64,000 bases of DNA, taken from Dicaeum eximium. Taxonomy: Eukaryota > Chordata > Aves > Passeriformes > Dicaeidae. A program made the translations under genes and the position numbers. The notes under the pieces are model-generated. The model saw nothing but the letters and a program-made list of their open reading frames with translations. It searched no databases and was not told where the DNA came from. Of the stretch, positions 52,099 through 64,000 are shown one piece after another (position 1 is the first letter of the stretch; every line of letters begins with the position of its first letter). The stretch is from NCBI GenBank assembly GCA_013396995.1, contig VWZP01005658.1, positions 829,653 through 893,652 of the forward strand, in the 5' to 3' direction.

Positions 52099-54459
52099 AA
52101 TCAGCTGTTGAATATCCTTATCTTTCTGTGAATCTGAATTTCACATGCCTTTCTGACACTCTGGGCTGGTTCCCCATTCCAGAAGCCAAACCTTACCACT
52201 TTCTCCTGTGCTTTTCTGACTCAACTTTATAATGATAATTTTCTGACAGATTTACTTTTCTCTGACATGTTAAAAACCCTAAATAAATATTCTAAACTGC
52301 CTTGAAACTGCTTTTGGGATACATGCTAATTTCTGAGAGGTACTGCTTAAAGCAAGGAAGGAGTCACACCATTCAACTTTGCTGGAGCCATTTTCCTCCC
52401 AATGGACAAATAAGGGGAAAACACAGAACAGACAGAAGAAAAATGGCATTGAGGAAGGCATACAGAAGCCCCACAGGGGGATAACCTGGCCAGCTGACCT
52501 TCATTTTGAAAGTTTGCCAGTGCAAATTAAATAGCTAGTCTGCAGCACGTCTGGGCAGCAGCGTGGGAAGGAAGTTGTACAGTGAGTTTGGATGAAACAC
52601 TTCCTCAATTCAAAATAACAGCGCATTAAATATCAAAAAAGGTTAATAAGGAGGTACTGGAAAACCCATTGTGAAAAGTATGCCAAGAAAACAAAGAAGA
52701 AAGGGATAAGAGCAAATGAAATATCATAAAGTTGACAAAATTGTACCAAGAAGTTTGAAAACCAAGGTAGAAGGAAAGAATCCATTATTTTGAAACCATC
52801 TGCTACTCCATAATATAAAAACTACCATACAGCAGAAACAGCTAAAAACAAATTAGAGGTTGTGCTTTAATAAAGAGGGAAAGGAGAAGGCTTTTGGTAA
52901 AAAAGCAAAAAGCAACAGCCAAGTTCATTATATCTTGAAGCAGGACTAGAAAACAATAGTTTAACCACAGATTTAGTTTTTCACCAAGATACCACCATCA
53001 ATCTGACATTAAATTAATTACATTAACTGCTTTGAACATGTTGTTTTCTGCTTTGTAGACCAAGATAAGAAATCCTAGAAAACTACTGGCATACAACATC
53101 ATTTGTTTCAGTATGAATGCATTTTCATGTACATCCACATCTATTCACAATTTATTTCTAGTAATCTGCACTCATTTGACCTGACCTTTTTACCTTCCCT
53201 GTCTGTCATAATTGCAAAACTTCTATAAGAGTCACATGGCATCTTCCTCTTCCCAACACTTCAAACCTGGTGTTCAGACACTTTTTACACTCAAGCTGAT
53301 AAGTGAAATTCAAAGCATCAGCCATACTCAAAAGCTGCCAACAGTAAAGTGCTGTGGTTGGGGCGTACGACCTACAGCCAGTTGGAAAAGCACACAACCA
53401 CATGCAGAAAGACCTGAAATCTAATTCTGCCCTTGGTTTGATTTGCTCTGTAGTTGTACTCAAGTTTCTTTGTCTTAGTCTCAAGGAAAAGATCAAACCC
53501 CATCTATTTTCTACATTATATTTTATTGTGAGGAGGAGGAAGGCGCGAAATCTCAAACATGCACAGTCACTATAATATCTAGGGAATCATTTTTCTGCCC
53601 TAATCTTCCTGTGTCTCGGTGCCTTGCCCATGAGCTGAGAACTGCTACCTGCCAGCAGAGTTCAGCCTGTGCCAGGGGCAGACAGCAGGGTGGTAATGTC
53701 TTGACAGTGCCCACATGAAGACAGACGCAGCGCAGCATCTGGGCAAGGTGCTATAAATAAAACATCAGGCAGCTACACACTGCTGAGAATAAAAAGAACT
53801 GAAAAAATGCCTCTTTCCTGGATCACTCCTACAAACTGAAGAATACGTTCTGTGTAGGAAATGTACGTTTTGTGCTCCATGGTCTGAAACTACAACAACT
53901 CATATGCACGAGGGTGGGAGGCAAAAGTAGCAATGCTTACAAAAATAAATAACATTTGAGTGTGACTACATACAGCCAAGCATTACTCCACATTAAAACA
54001 GATTTATAAAATTAAGTAAATTCTATATGCAATAGAATTTCTAGCTGGAGAAAAAAAAGAGACAACAAAATTCCAACATCAGAAAATAAGCCTTCACTGG
54101 TAAAGCAAGAGCTCTACCCTTCTCCTCCCACTGAATTAGCAATCAACGTACCCCAGACTGCTATGGATTAACCTCAATAACAATGCTGAGCACTTTAATG
54201 AGCTCAGAGATAGTCCAGGCTAAACTCTTCATTGCACTGTTTAAACACTGAAAAACTTGTTTGTATATAGATTAGGTTTTCAAAAGAACTGTCATCCAAT
54301 TTATTTCCAGAAACCATAGTAACAAGAAAATAGTAAATATAGGGCACAAAGGAAATACAATCTCATTCAGAACAATGAAGCTACCTCAAGTTTGAAGTAC
54401 ATGAGCAGAGGAGGCAGCACCTGACAGGCACCTGGGGAGGGGGGAGCCCTATTTGGATA

Positions 54460-54760
54460 CAGCTGTGAATTAAATCCAAATTATAAAGACCAATTAGACC
54501 AATCAAGTATTTTACTGCTGTTTCTTTTGAGTTTCATTCAGCAAAATCTTAAAAGCCTGAATGACTGCCAATATTATATTTTAAAGTTACTAACAGCCTA
54601 AATGGACCAAATTGAACCTTCACTTGTTCAGTTGCCGTTATTTCAAATGGGAAACTAATCAACAGTCACATTAACTATTTAATTGCAACACCAATCTAGC
54701 ATTATGAAACTGTATAATTACACAAGCAAAAGTAAAACTAGGTGAAAGTTTTTCTCATCT
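54460..54760. promoter_or_regulatory. Candidate conserved non-coding block
   Basis: The block includes CCAATTAGACCAATCAAG with two CCAAT-like boxes in tandem, TTCACTTGTTCAGTTGCCG, GGAAACTAATC and CTATTTAATTGC. It is free of obvious repeats and continues for about 300 bp without simple-sequence interruptions. That texture resembles conserved elements of gene deserts. This is an inference. Confidence 0.18.
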
Positions 54761-56372
54761 CAGAATTTTCAGTCAGATATTTTAAATTTTAAAAAAAAAG
54801 ATGCCACAAGAAATTCTTTCCATATAATGAAAGTTGTTTGTAAGAGTACCAGTAAGAATCTCACTAGATGACAGACACTGTATTACTGTCACACATAAAT
54901 CTTCCATGAGTTGTCAAATCCAACATTAAGGATAACCCTTTAGAAGCTATTAGTATAAGTCAATTGAAAATTAAAAGCATATAGCAGCACAGATTAAAGG
55001 CTTAGCATACACACTAAAGGATCTGTACACAGTATCACATATTAAGATGTGTTGGTTAATCAGTGACTGAAAACATCCTCTAGACATTAACCTTGACAAA
55101 ATATATGAAAATCCAGCCTTATCATGCTGTATCACTGCACTCTATCATCTCAAAAAATGGGCAGTTCTCTCTTCTCATAACCTACCACACAAACTTGTAC
55201 CACTGGCCACCCAGCCCTGTCAACCATGAGAAGAAGAATCTGTACCCAGCTTGGCCAGCTGACAGTCTCAGTGATTACAAAAGTACCTGATGGTACATTT
55301 GAAACTCTCCCCAAAATGAGGAAGAGAGCAGGGTGGTCAGCACCCATGCTCAACCCCTGCATCCATCCCCTCATCAGCCCAGCACTGTTGGTCAGATACT
55401 CCAGAGAAGCTGCAGAGGGGAAAGGGCCAGTTAATATATGAGACAAATCTACAGGAAACACAGCTTCATTAGTTCCACTGCTCACAGATCAGCTGTTTGT
55501 ATAAGCAGTTTTGCTTGGAGCAGTGTTTTGTCAGTATTATTACTGTGATGTTATGCAAAGAATGTATTAAATTCTTAAATATTACATGAGATTTAATGGA
55601 TTGTGTATCGCATGTGGGAGGTCAAACAAGGAGGGTAATGTTCCATTCAGCCTTACAGATGTAACTTAAAAAACAGAAGCTTGCATTATACTTCAAGGAG
55701 CAAGTGCAGATCAAAGATATGCTTGAGATGGAAGAAGGCAGCCTTAAACATAGAGGGAAATGATAAAATAAAATTTTAAATATAATCTAAAAAATAATTA
55801 GTGGTTGTGACAAGCAACAGTGCGGTTTTCAAGAAGTTTTACAGCTCAGTCCCTTTTAAAACAATTTCTGCTTTCAGAAGCTACCTAATAATTCTTCCTG
55901 TGTTCCCCCCTTATCCAACAGAATATTGCATTAGTTTTTTTAAGTTCTGTATACATTTGGAAACTCCTCTGTACCTCCCCAGTGGTAGGGACTCTGAATG
56001 GCCAAGCTACAGTAAAGAGGACATATGAAGAATGGCAAAGTATCCCAATTTCTCCTTTCCATCTGTATTTTCATGCCAGGGCCAAAAATATTCTAATTTA
56101 AGGTCTAGTTCTCTTAAATGAAGGTTTAAATTAAGATAAAGCTAGTATTTTTGTTATAAAACTTCAATTTTCATGGTCTTTTGAGGTAAAAAAAGTACAC
56201 AGCAACTAAAGAGTTATCTCTGTCAATGTTATTTTGTACATCCCTTTTCCAGCAACAGCAGATTTTCGTATTATTAAAGCTTTTCTGAAGATACATTCAT
56301 CATTCTAAATCACTTAAGGAACAAAAGAAAACTCTGCAAATATGTTATCATACCAAAATATATATTTTGCCT

Positions 56373-56399
56373 TCTATCAGATATAAAATATCTGATAGA
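56373..56399. repeat. Perfect 12-bp inverted repeat with 3-base loop
   Basis: TCTATCAGATAT, then AAA, then ATATCTGATAGA form an exact hairpin. The arm's first part (CCTTCTATCAGA) recurs directly at about 56,412-56,423, so the locus has both an inverted and a direct copy. It lies in a TA-rich stretch prone to cruciform formation or local rearrangement. Confidence 0.85.
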
Positions 56400-58944
56400 T
56401 ATAAATATATACCTTCTATCAGAGGGTATACTGCCTATCACATTGTTCTGTAACATGCATTTTCTACTTACCACATGTACAAAAGGTAAGAGTGTAACAG
56501 CACTGCCTATAAGTGCGTGTATATACGAAAAGCAGCTAAAATAGGCTATAGTAACATCAAAAAAGTAGTTCAGTAGCATTACTGGTCAAAAAAGCTCTCC
56601 AAAACCAGGACAGTTCCCTGCCTCAAAAACAAACACCCTACCCCCCAAACCTCCATATTGTCAGACAAAATTTATGATTCCCAGTTCAAATTCTGAGGAC
56701 TGTCAGAAATAACAATTATCATATAAGGAGAAGGGAAAAACTAACTACAGCTATTTTCTACAGATGAATACATCCTATATTGGTAATGATTGTTTTTCTA
56801 TTACATGTTCTCCAGTCTCAATAACTGCATATTCATCTCTCTCTACTATGCATGAGGTTTGATTTGAATTAAGAATCATGACAACTACAAGTCAGGAGTT
56901 TCTGTAGCATCTGTAGGCATTTTGTTCTACAGAGACAATATGATGAAATACAAACACAGGAATCTTTTCTTTCAGTCCAAGTCCTGGTATTTCAGCAAGA
57001 AAAAACTGCCTTTCAAACTTTCATTTTTGTCTGTGATTCTCTCCCACCTTGCAGTCCTGGTTGCTAAGAGAAAGGTGTCATCAGGGTCTGTGGAAGCTCA
57101 CACAGTGGGAGCCACAACTTTTCCAAATCATACCTGAATGTGGAGCAAGTTCTACCATAAATGCAACTTGGCATTTCTCAGTTACTCAGAGTATTGACAT
57201 AACCAAGTGTGGCTTTCAGGAAAATACACTCCCTGAAATGGAACTATTGCTTCCTTCCAAATTTCATGGTCACTTCAAAATCTGCAAAACATCAGCACTG
57301 TCTGAAGCAGTGGTTGGAAGGGATGAAAAAGGAATGGTGTTCTCATCTCACTATAGATGGTTAAATTCTTTCAGCTCAAGCTTTCCAGTGAATTTCAACT
57401 GGAGGGAGACTAGTAACAAGCATGGGAAATTTCTGCCTTAAGCACTGAAAGTTGTCAAAAATAGGAGCAAATTAGATGTTCTGCTATTTTACCATGCAAA
57501 ACATAGACAATACAGACATTCATATGACTTCTTAAGTGAAAAATCTTCTTGTAATATATATACATTTTCAAAAGAATAAGCAACTTACTAAAATACCCTT
57601 AACTTCCTTATAGGGCAAATGAAACAAATTTAACTCAGACCATCAGATTCTTGCATAATTGTAATCACAGATTTTTAATAAAAATACCCATGAACCTCCC
57701 ATAGCTTTCTACTTTTTTATCAGGTTTCTTCCACATGGGCTTAGGAATGCTTCCATACTCTTATTTGCTCTTCTGTGCTCAGATGACTCCTTTACTGCTG
57801 CTTGAAGTGTACTGTCAACTTAAAGACATTCAAGAGAGGACTAAATAACCAAATTTTTCTACATTGTTCTTTCAGTTAGAGCAATCTTACATCAACAAAC
57901 AGTAATAATCATTCAGATGTGTAAGATTTCAAATCTGTGGATTCTAAATGTTGAACTGGCCACTACAGTTACATGATGTATTTGAGATTCAGAAAATAAT
58001 AACCCAATTCATTCAACAAAGCCATGCTTCATTGAAAATTAATGGAAATGTAAGAAAGGAAAGCAGGGGTTTGGAAATATCCCACAGCTGCAATTTAGAT
58101 GTAGTGATTAAACCAGGGAAGAAAACAGATGTCTACCGACATCTTGCTTTAAAACACATAAAGAAGACTTTCCCTTCCGCTTAAGGGTTTACAAATCAGA
58201 TTCAGTTACAGGAAAACAATGCTGTAATCTTCATTTACAACAAATCCTAAATTTAGTAAGCAGAAGTCAGTAGTAGTAACAAACAGATTTGAGCACAAAG
58301 AGGCAGTATTTGAGCTATGGGAAAGGCAGTGCAGAAAGCAGAGGCTTTCCATTTCCACCCCTGGATACCAGCTGCTTCTCTGGACTTCCAGAGCTGTCTC
58401 AGTGCAAGCATTACTATAAACCATTATTGCTTTTCTTTCTTTTATTTAGGAAACCTATATGCAATTATAAACTATGTTTATAAATTTATAAACTATATTC
58501 TGTAATATGTAAACAAGTGCCCATTACTTAGAAGCCACAGATGAGCATAATATTAGATTGTAATAGAAAACAGACGCATTTTCCTTTGCCAGTTGTTTAC
58601 ACTGCCAAAGCATCCAAGCTTTAAGATATTCTCCATACAGATCAAAACATGTTGTGCTTTAATGAAGGACAAAACAACAGTAGCTGTAAAACATTGTAAT
58701 ATTCTGCAAACTCAACTGAAGTCCAGGTAGACAGGGTACTCCAAAGGGTGCAGCAACTACAGAGCGTCTGCTGTCAGGTGGCAGGGACAAAAAAGGGACA
58801 TTTTACTTTACTGCAGATCATCCCTTCCACCAGCCTTGATACTGCAATCATTTAGATGTGTTTTTATGTGACCTGTCCCACTTCTCGCCTCCATTTGCCA
58901 CAAACCAGTTTTATCTCCCCCTCCCTCTCCTTATATACACATAA

Positions 58945-58965
58945 GTATATACATATATGCACACA
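58945..58965. repeat. Short TA/CA alternating tract
   Basis: GTATATACATATATGCACACA alternates purine and pyrimidine without a break. It follows a CCTCCCTCTCC pyrimidine stretch. It is a short degenerate microsatellite. Confidence 0.7.
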
Positions 58966-61900
58966 ACATATTTAAGCACTCTTAGTTTGTTGATACAGGC
59001 AAGCATAAAACAAAATTTATTTCAGCATTTCCTTCAAATGTCTACAGTATGTGCTATGGTCCAGCTCCAGGCAAAAATTATGTGCAGATTTATCAACTGT
59101 TAGAAAACTATGAGCTCAAAACATGACCCAGAAGCTTGCAAAGGTCGCATCAGTCTTTGTCCTCAAACTGCCTGCAGGTTCAGCTTTTGAGAGGTAAAAC
59201 AGGAACACTGGAGTCACTTAACACTTAAGGGGCAGCCTTTGGGTGAGCAACAGTGTTTCAGTACTTGAGCTGGAAGTTATTTTAAAGCACTACCTTTTGC
59301 CTTCACCTGCAACAAAGCAGTTCAAGTACCCTTGTAACCTGCATTACAGCCATAGCCAAAAGAAGCTAGGCTAGGCAAGGAGCTAAGAGGGGAAACAGCT
59401 TACAGAGAGGCTCAGGTGTCTTGTGAGAATATACCTTGACTTTTATTTTCAGTGACTTGAACATTTATCAGAAAAAAGCTTACAGAGGCTCTGATATACA
59501 CAATCCAGAAATCAAACCATGTTAACAAGCACTATTTAGCCTTCCTATGGTTTTAAACCATTCTGTGCACTTGGTGGTAGTTGTTTCTGTGAAGATCAAA
59601 TAAAGTATTAGCACCCATATATGCCCACATAAAATAAAATACAAATTAATCTTGTGTCTACACACCTAAATATCCCCCAAAGCTTCAAGCCCCTCCATCT
59701 TACAGGCTGTAAAAACAACATGAAAACAGCAGTCATTAATAAATCAGTATACCACTGGTTCACCAAGAGGGAACTCTTTACCTGCTTTGACTTAGAAAAG
59801 AATTTATCTGTTCTTCAGATTAAGTTACAGCAGAGAAGCCTCCCCCAGCCCCTCTTCACCTTTGGATTTGGTCCCTTTTCCGCTCAGGAAACTAACTGTA
59901 CTTCTTGCCCCACAACGTGCATCTCCTTCTGCAGCTGATACTTCATTTTTAAACCTATCAGCTGAGTGGCAGGAAGGCAAAAGTATAGGAAAGAGATAGT
60001 ATTTTTCACAAATGATAATATTATTCAAAATTATACAATCATTTTGAAAGGCCATTACTAAGCACTTTCTATTCACAGTGCAGAACATCTCTAACAGGCC
60101 CTGCGTCTCAGGTTTTTTCCTATCATTTCATGCATACCTTTCTTTTGGCAAAAGCAGACACTCAGGTTCAAGCCCTGGGTTACAATATCAAGTTAAAGGG
60201 GAGCGGGGTGTGCATGTGCCTGGCAGATTCCAGCAGCTGGGAAACAGCTGGACACTCCAACCCCTGCACAGCAGCTGCAGCACATCCAAGTCAGAACCCT
60301 GCTGCACCTCCTACATGCTTTGCTATGCACTAACAAGTACTTCCACACTCCAACTGAACAAGCATCATGTAAGGGAGTGCAGCTAAGCCAGACAGCTCTT
60401 CCAAAGAAGAATTACATCAATACTAGAAACCTAGAGCACTGGGGTTTCTAATACAGTGTATCATGATGAAATGTGGGAGGGTTCTTTTAAAAGTGAAAAG
60501 ATGGTGTTCATTTTGTTTTATGTACAGCGAGATATTCACAGTACCCACATGTAATAAAGAACAAGCAAGTGTATTGTACCTGTCTCTTATATGATCATTA
60601 TGCTGCAATTTTTCTGGTTACCACAAATATGCAAACATTTGCATGAAGTGCAATAAGAATTCTGAGTCCCACTAAGAGGAGAAAACATTCACATCACTAT
60701 GAAACAAAGCATCAGGTAAGATCCTCACCAGGTAAGTACCTGATGCCCAAGTATCTTAACTCTCCTGAGGAGCCCTTTTTCCCAGCATCCTTCTGCATCC
60801 ATTAACTGTTCCATGATATACCTGCACGTGCCAAAATCCTTGCATAAGTGTGCTTATAACCTATATGCAACACTTCAGAGACACGGCTATAATTACTTGA
60901 GAATTCAAAGCATATCTAACAGCCTGCTGGCTCTTCTGCATGCCCCTGCACATCATTTGGGAACCATTCTTCTAGATGGATTTTTTTTTTTCTAATTTTG
61001 GAACTACTACAACTAACCTTGAGAGAATGCAACTGAACTGCAAATTAATAAAAAAAATTTGTTTGGGGGGGGGCAAATAAGACAGAAACTTCTGACTTGC
61101 ATTATATTTTGATTCCACACCATTCACAGAATGTTTTGAAGGAATTCAACTTCACTTTTCTTTATCACCCAAGGGTTCTAGGAAGGCATTGAGAACAACT
61201 GTAAGTATAAAACATCACAGCCATACAGATGTATTTTCATTTTATTCAAAAAGTCCAAGGCAAGCAACTATGCCATTACACAGCTTTCTTCTATAATTAG
61301 AAGGTTCAGTATATCAGGGAACAGATGACCCAAGGCAGGCTGTGGCCACAGCACAGGGATGGCTGTGCTCTTCAGCACAGCTGTGTGGGTCCCTCTCAGC
61401 AGAGCTCCCAGGACAGCCACCACCTCCAGGTTTCACTGCTGCCTGGCTGTGTGGAACTAAAGTTAGAGCCAAGCTGAGCTTGGGGGGTGGGCTGGGGTGC
61501 CAAGACAAGCGTGTGGCCAAGTGACAAGATGCAGGGGGAGCTTCATACCATTCTCACAGAAGGAAGGAAATAAAGGAAGAAAATTGAAGCATTATGCCAA
61601 CAAATCTTACTCTGCAAAGCCGGTTCTGAGATGCCAAAAAGACAGACACATGTTTTTAAGTAACATGAAATGCAAGAGTGTTTCCTGAGCAGTCAGTTCC
61701 CCTTCTATAAGCAGCCTCAAAGCCAATTATAGCAGACAATTTGAGCTAAATATAAAAACCCACAAATCTCACAGTTTAAGATAACATCCAAGAAGGTGTT
61801 AAAGTTAACTTTGAAACTATGCAACAAGACTTCAGCCTTCTCATAATGCACATGGCAACCATGTCCGTCAAAGCACCCCGTGATTTGTGGGAACAGAGAG

Positions 61901-63327
61901 GCTGAAGAGATTATGTGGATACTTTGCATATTTCTCCAAGAGTAACAGATGGAATTTTTCTGCTCACAGAGCTTCAGAGATGAGAACTTGACTGTGCAAA
62001 ATATCAATGGCTATACTTTAGTTTGTAGCTACAGTAATCTCCACATGTGATCAGGCTACAGTCACTCCTAACTGCAGCAGCTGGATTATTGAGGCTGTCA
62101 TGGGAATACAGTATTTGATGTTCTGCAACAGGGAGAAAACAGGGATCCAGCCTGCACATGGGCCTGTAGCCTTTAGAACATTGTCTTTGTATTAAAATAA
62201 TTCCTCCATTCTCACCTCAAATGCACAGGTAGGCTGCCATCCCTGCACTAGCCAGAACTCAGGATCTGGCTTATTTGACAGCTTATCATATGTCCTCTAC
62301 TATCTTAGGGAGGCTGCTCCTCCATTTGATACAACCAAACTACATCTTTTCTGTTCACAGTAACATAGTGCAGCTGTCCCCTTTCCAGCTGATTTGGACC
62401 TGAACGTTTTCCACTGCCTCTCCTCCATCTGTAGCTGCCCAGGAAGCTTTCCCCACATGCTGCAATACAGTCAGTTACCTCATCATCAGAGAAGACTATT
62501 TCAGACAGCCTTTGTCAACCTCTCAAAGCTAAATAGCCAAGGAAACCTTCAAATACAGCTGCCAATAGAAATACATATATATTAGGAAGCTGGATTGAAT
62601 TTCAATTTCTGCTCTACAAGGATAGTTGTGGAAAAAAACAACTTCCACATAAAGAAACTGAACAAACTTGTGGCAGTTTTCTAGGCTGTGCTGCAGCTCT
62701 CCTCCTTCAGTAGCCATCAGGCTGTAACATTATCCCTACTCCTCCATCTGCAGAACAGCACTATATATGCTTTAAGGAGCAAGGCCACCTGAATGGACAT
62801 TGAGAGCACCAAATTTGCCACTGCTGGTATGCAGCTCACAGCTTTACTCAGCCACAGAGGGAACCTCAGCATCTTGCATCACCTCTTATGCTGCATTTGT
62901 TGAATGCTCTCTCAGTAGACTCGGACACACTTATCAAAAAAGATGTTAACATTCATCCCTGAGTACTTGTACACAAAACATCAGATGGCCCCTGCACACT
63001 TCCCTGTGCTAGAGGTGGCTCCACGTGTCCCTCAGAGTTTGGCTGGCCAGCACCAGTACCCCGTCCCTGCATAGCCCAAGTTGCAGCAATTTAATATTTC
63101 AAGGAGTGGAGGACTACCAACGGATCAGCAAAGCAATCTAAGGAGCTTTTCACTGTGGCTTTTGCATAAAACAACCAAACAGGTTTGAGGCAGACTTCAT
63201 TATCTACCACTTCCTTCACTATTTACAGCTGATGATTTGTAGGAAGCAAAAAGAAGTCACCATACTTCTCCTCCCCCACCATTAGAGCACTAAGATGGTT
63301 AGAAAGTGGGAAGATCAATGTCTACAG

Positions 63328-63972
63328 TGTCCTAGGGCGATTTAATGATGCTTGTATCCCCAACTGTCTGTTCTGTTTATGCTGGATATTGAGTTCTGCA
63401 CCTTTAGGACTGGTTCTGGGAGCGAAGGGGGAGAGAAGAAATGCAGTTTGCCTGCAGAACCTGCACTCACTCCTCTGCATTCCTGCTCCTGGACTGTGCT
63501 GCCTGCAGCACGGATGGACAGTGGGACAGAGCTCTCCTTCACTTGGAGTTAGTTTTTTTAGCTAGCTGAGGCAGAGAAGTCACCCAGACTGTGGTTTTTA
63601 TTTTTCTTGGAGCTGACTGGCCCTGCTCTGGACTGAACACCCAGAAAAACACCAGGAACTCACACCCGTGGCTCGCCAGGGCTTGGGGCCGCAGCATTTC
63701 CAGCGCAGGAGGGACTGATGAGAGACTGAGTGAGCCGAGCTACACTCCACAACAAGGACTTTCTGAACTTGCTACTCTTCAGAACAGCAAGAGGTACCAT
63801 TGTTTAGTTCCATTTCCCATATTTGTGAGTATTTTGTTTGTTAAATAAACAGTCTTTCCCACTTTTCTTGAAGGAGATTTATGTCTCCCACACCGGGGTG
63901 GGGCTGCTTCAATTTGCTTTCTAGAGGGACCCCTTTGGAGGTCTCCTCCCAAATCTGCCCTAAACCAGGACA
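63328..63972 (+). mobile_element. Passerine endogenous retrovirus long terminal repeat (solo LTR or 5' LTR)
   Basis: The segment starts TGTCCTAGGGCGATTTAATG and ends with CCTAAACCAGGACA, so it has the TGT...ACA-type ends of a retroviral LTR. Its internal sequence agrees along its whole length with a songbird LTR I recognise from memory: a CAGAACCTGCACTC stretch, an ACCCAGACTGTGG stretch, a GAGAGACTGAGTGAGC stretch, then TTTGTTTGTTAAATAAACAG, and a CTCCCAAATCTGCCCTAAACC tail. It is about 645 bp, a normal LTR length. The AATAAA near the 3' part would be the polyadenylation signal, which sets the orientation as plus. The five to six bases flanking each end (ctacag and tagtca) do not match, so no intact target-site duplication is visible. 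Either the insertion is old, or the right flank is internal retroviral sequence. Only 28 bases follow, so no primer-binding site or gag can be judged. I cannot name the Repbase subfamily with certainty. Confidence 0.88.
63844..63849 (+). terminator. LTR polyadenylation signal AATAAA
   Basis: A canonical AATAAA lies within TTAAATAAACAGTC in the 3' third of the LTR. In retroviral LTRs this hexamer marks the R region, and here it is followed within about 20-30 bases by a T-rich stretch suitable as a downstream element. It supports the plus orientation of the LTR. Confidence 0.75.
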
Positions 63973-64000
63973 TAGTCACTTAGGCAGGTACATCCTAGAA

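Larger units (their letters stand above)
49961..63327. other. AT-rich non-coding DNA up to the LTR
   Basis: Contains the tandem duplication at 52.07 kb, the candidate element at 54.5 kb, the hairpin at 56.38 kb and the alternating tract at 58.95 kb. A G9-type run occurs near 61,065. Open frames reach 130 codons (57,049-57,441) without a recognisable product. No RNA gene or further LTR was identified. Confidence 0.55.

Noticed and set aside
1..64000. tRNA, rRNA, snRNA, microRNA or CRISPR arrays
   Set aside because: I looked for familiar tRNA box A/B sequences, U6-like and common microRNA sequences, and regularly spaced repeats, and saw none; a covariance-model scan would be needed to exclude small RNA genes.

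Overview
The window reads as nuclear DNA from a bird, most likely a songbird (passerine). The clearest evidence is a 645-bp long terminal repeat at 63,328-63,972 that I recognise as a passerine endogenous-retrovirus LTR, starting TGT and ending ACA with an internal AATAAA. A cluster of eroded antisense CR1 LINE fragments at about 27,560-28,640 fits a bird or other sauropsid genome. The background is AT-rich and CpG-poor, with short simple repeats, no Alu/L1-type repeats, and no bacterial or viral gene organisation.

No complete protein-coding gene is recognisable. None of the open frames (longest 198 codons) has a recognisable protein family, and most overlap frames on the other strand. The window is best described as intergenic or long-intron sequence. 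The best trace of a transcription unit is a terminal-exon-like structure on the minus strand near 45.1-44.0 kb: a strong branch point, pyrimidine tract and AG acceptor, a short open tail ending in TAA, about 1 kb of 3'-UTR-like sequence, and an AATAAA followed by a GT-rich stretch. A CpG-rich block at 49.37-49.85 kb lies upstream in that orientation and could be its promoter, but I could not trace the exons between them.

Layout: 1-27.5 kb is AT-rich non-coding sequence with a TAATTA-rich block near 7.2 kb, a perfect inverted repeat at 8.26 kb, an unassigned GC-richer segment at 16.7-17.4 kb and a TA/CA microsatellite at 22.7 kb. The CR1 relics follow at 27.5-28.6 kb, then the densest CpG cluster at 28.94-29.30 kb. 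Between 29.3 and 44 kb are two smaller CpG-rich patches (34.69-34.99 and 39.55-39.86 kb), a GGGAAA repeat and Z-DNA-prone DNA. The candidate terminal exon and CpG promoter candidate occupy 44-50 kb. From 50 to 63 kb the sequence is AT-rich with small repeats and a palindrome. The retroviral LTR sits at the right edge, so the window cannot show whether it is a solo LTR or the 5' LTR of a provirus.

No rRNA, tRNA, recognised microRNA, CRISPR array or novel multigene system was seen. The ordinary reading is a songbird gene desert with a possible lncRNA or small-gene locus around 44-50 kb.
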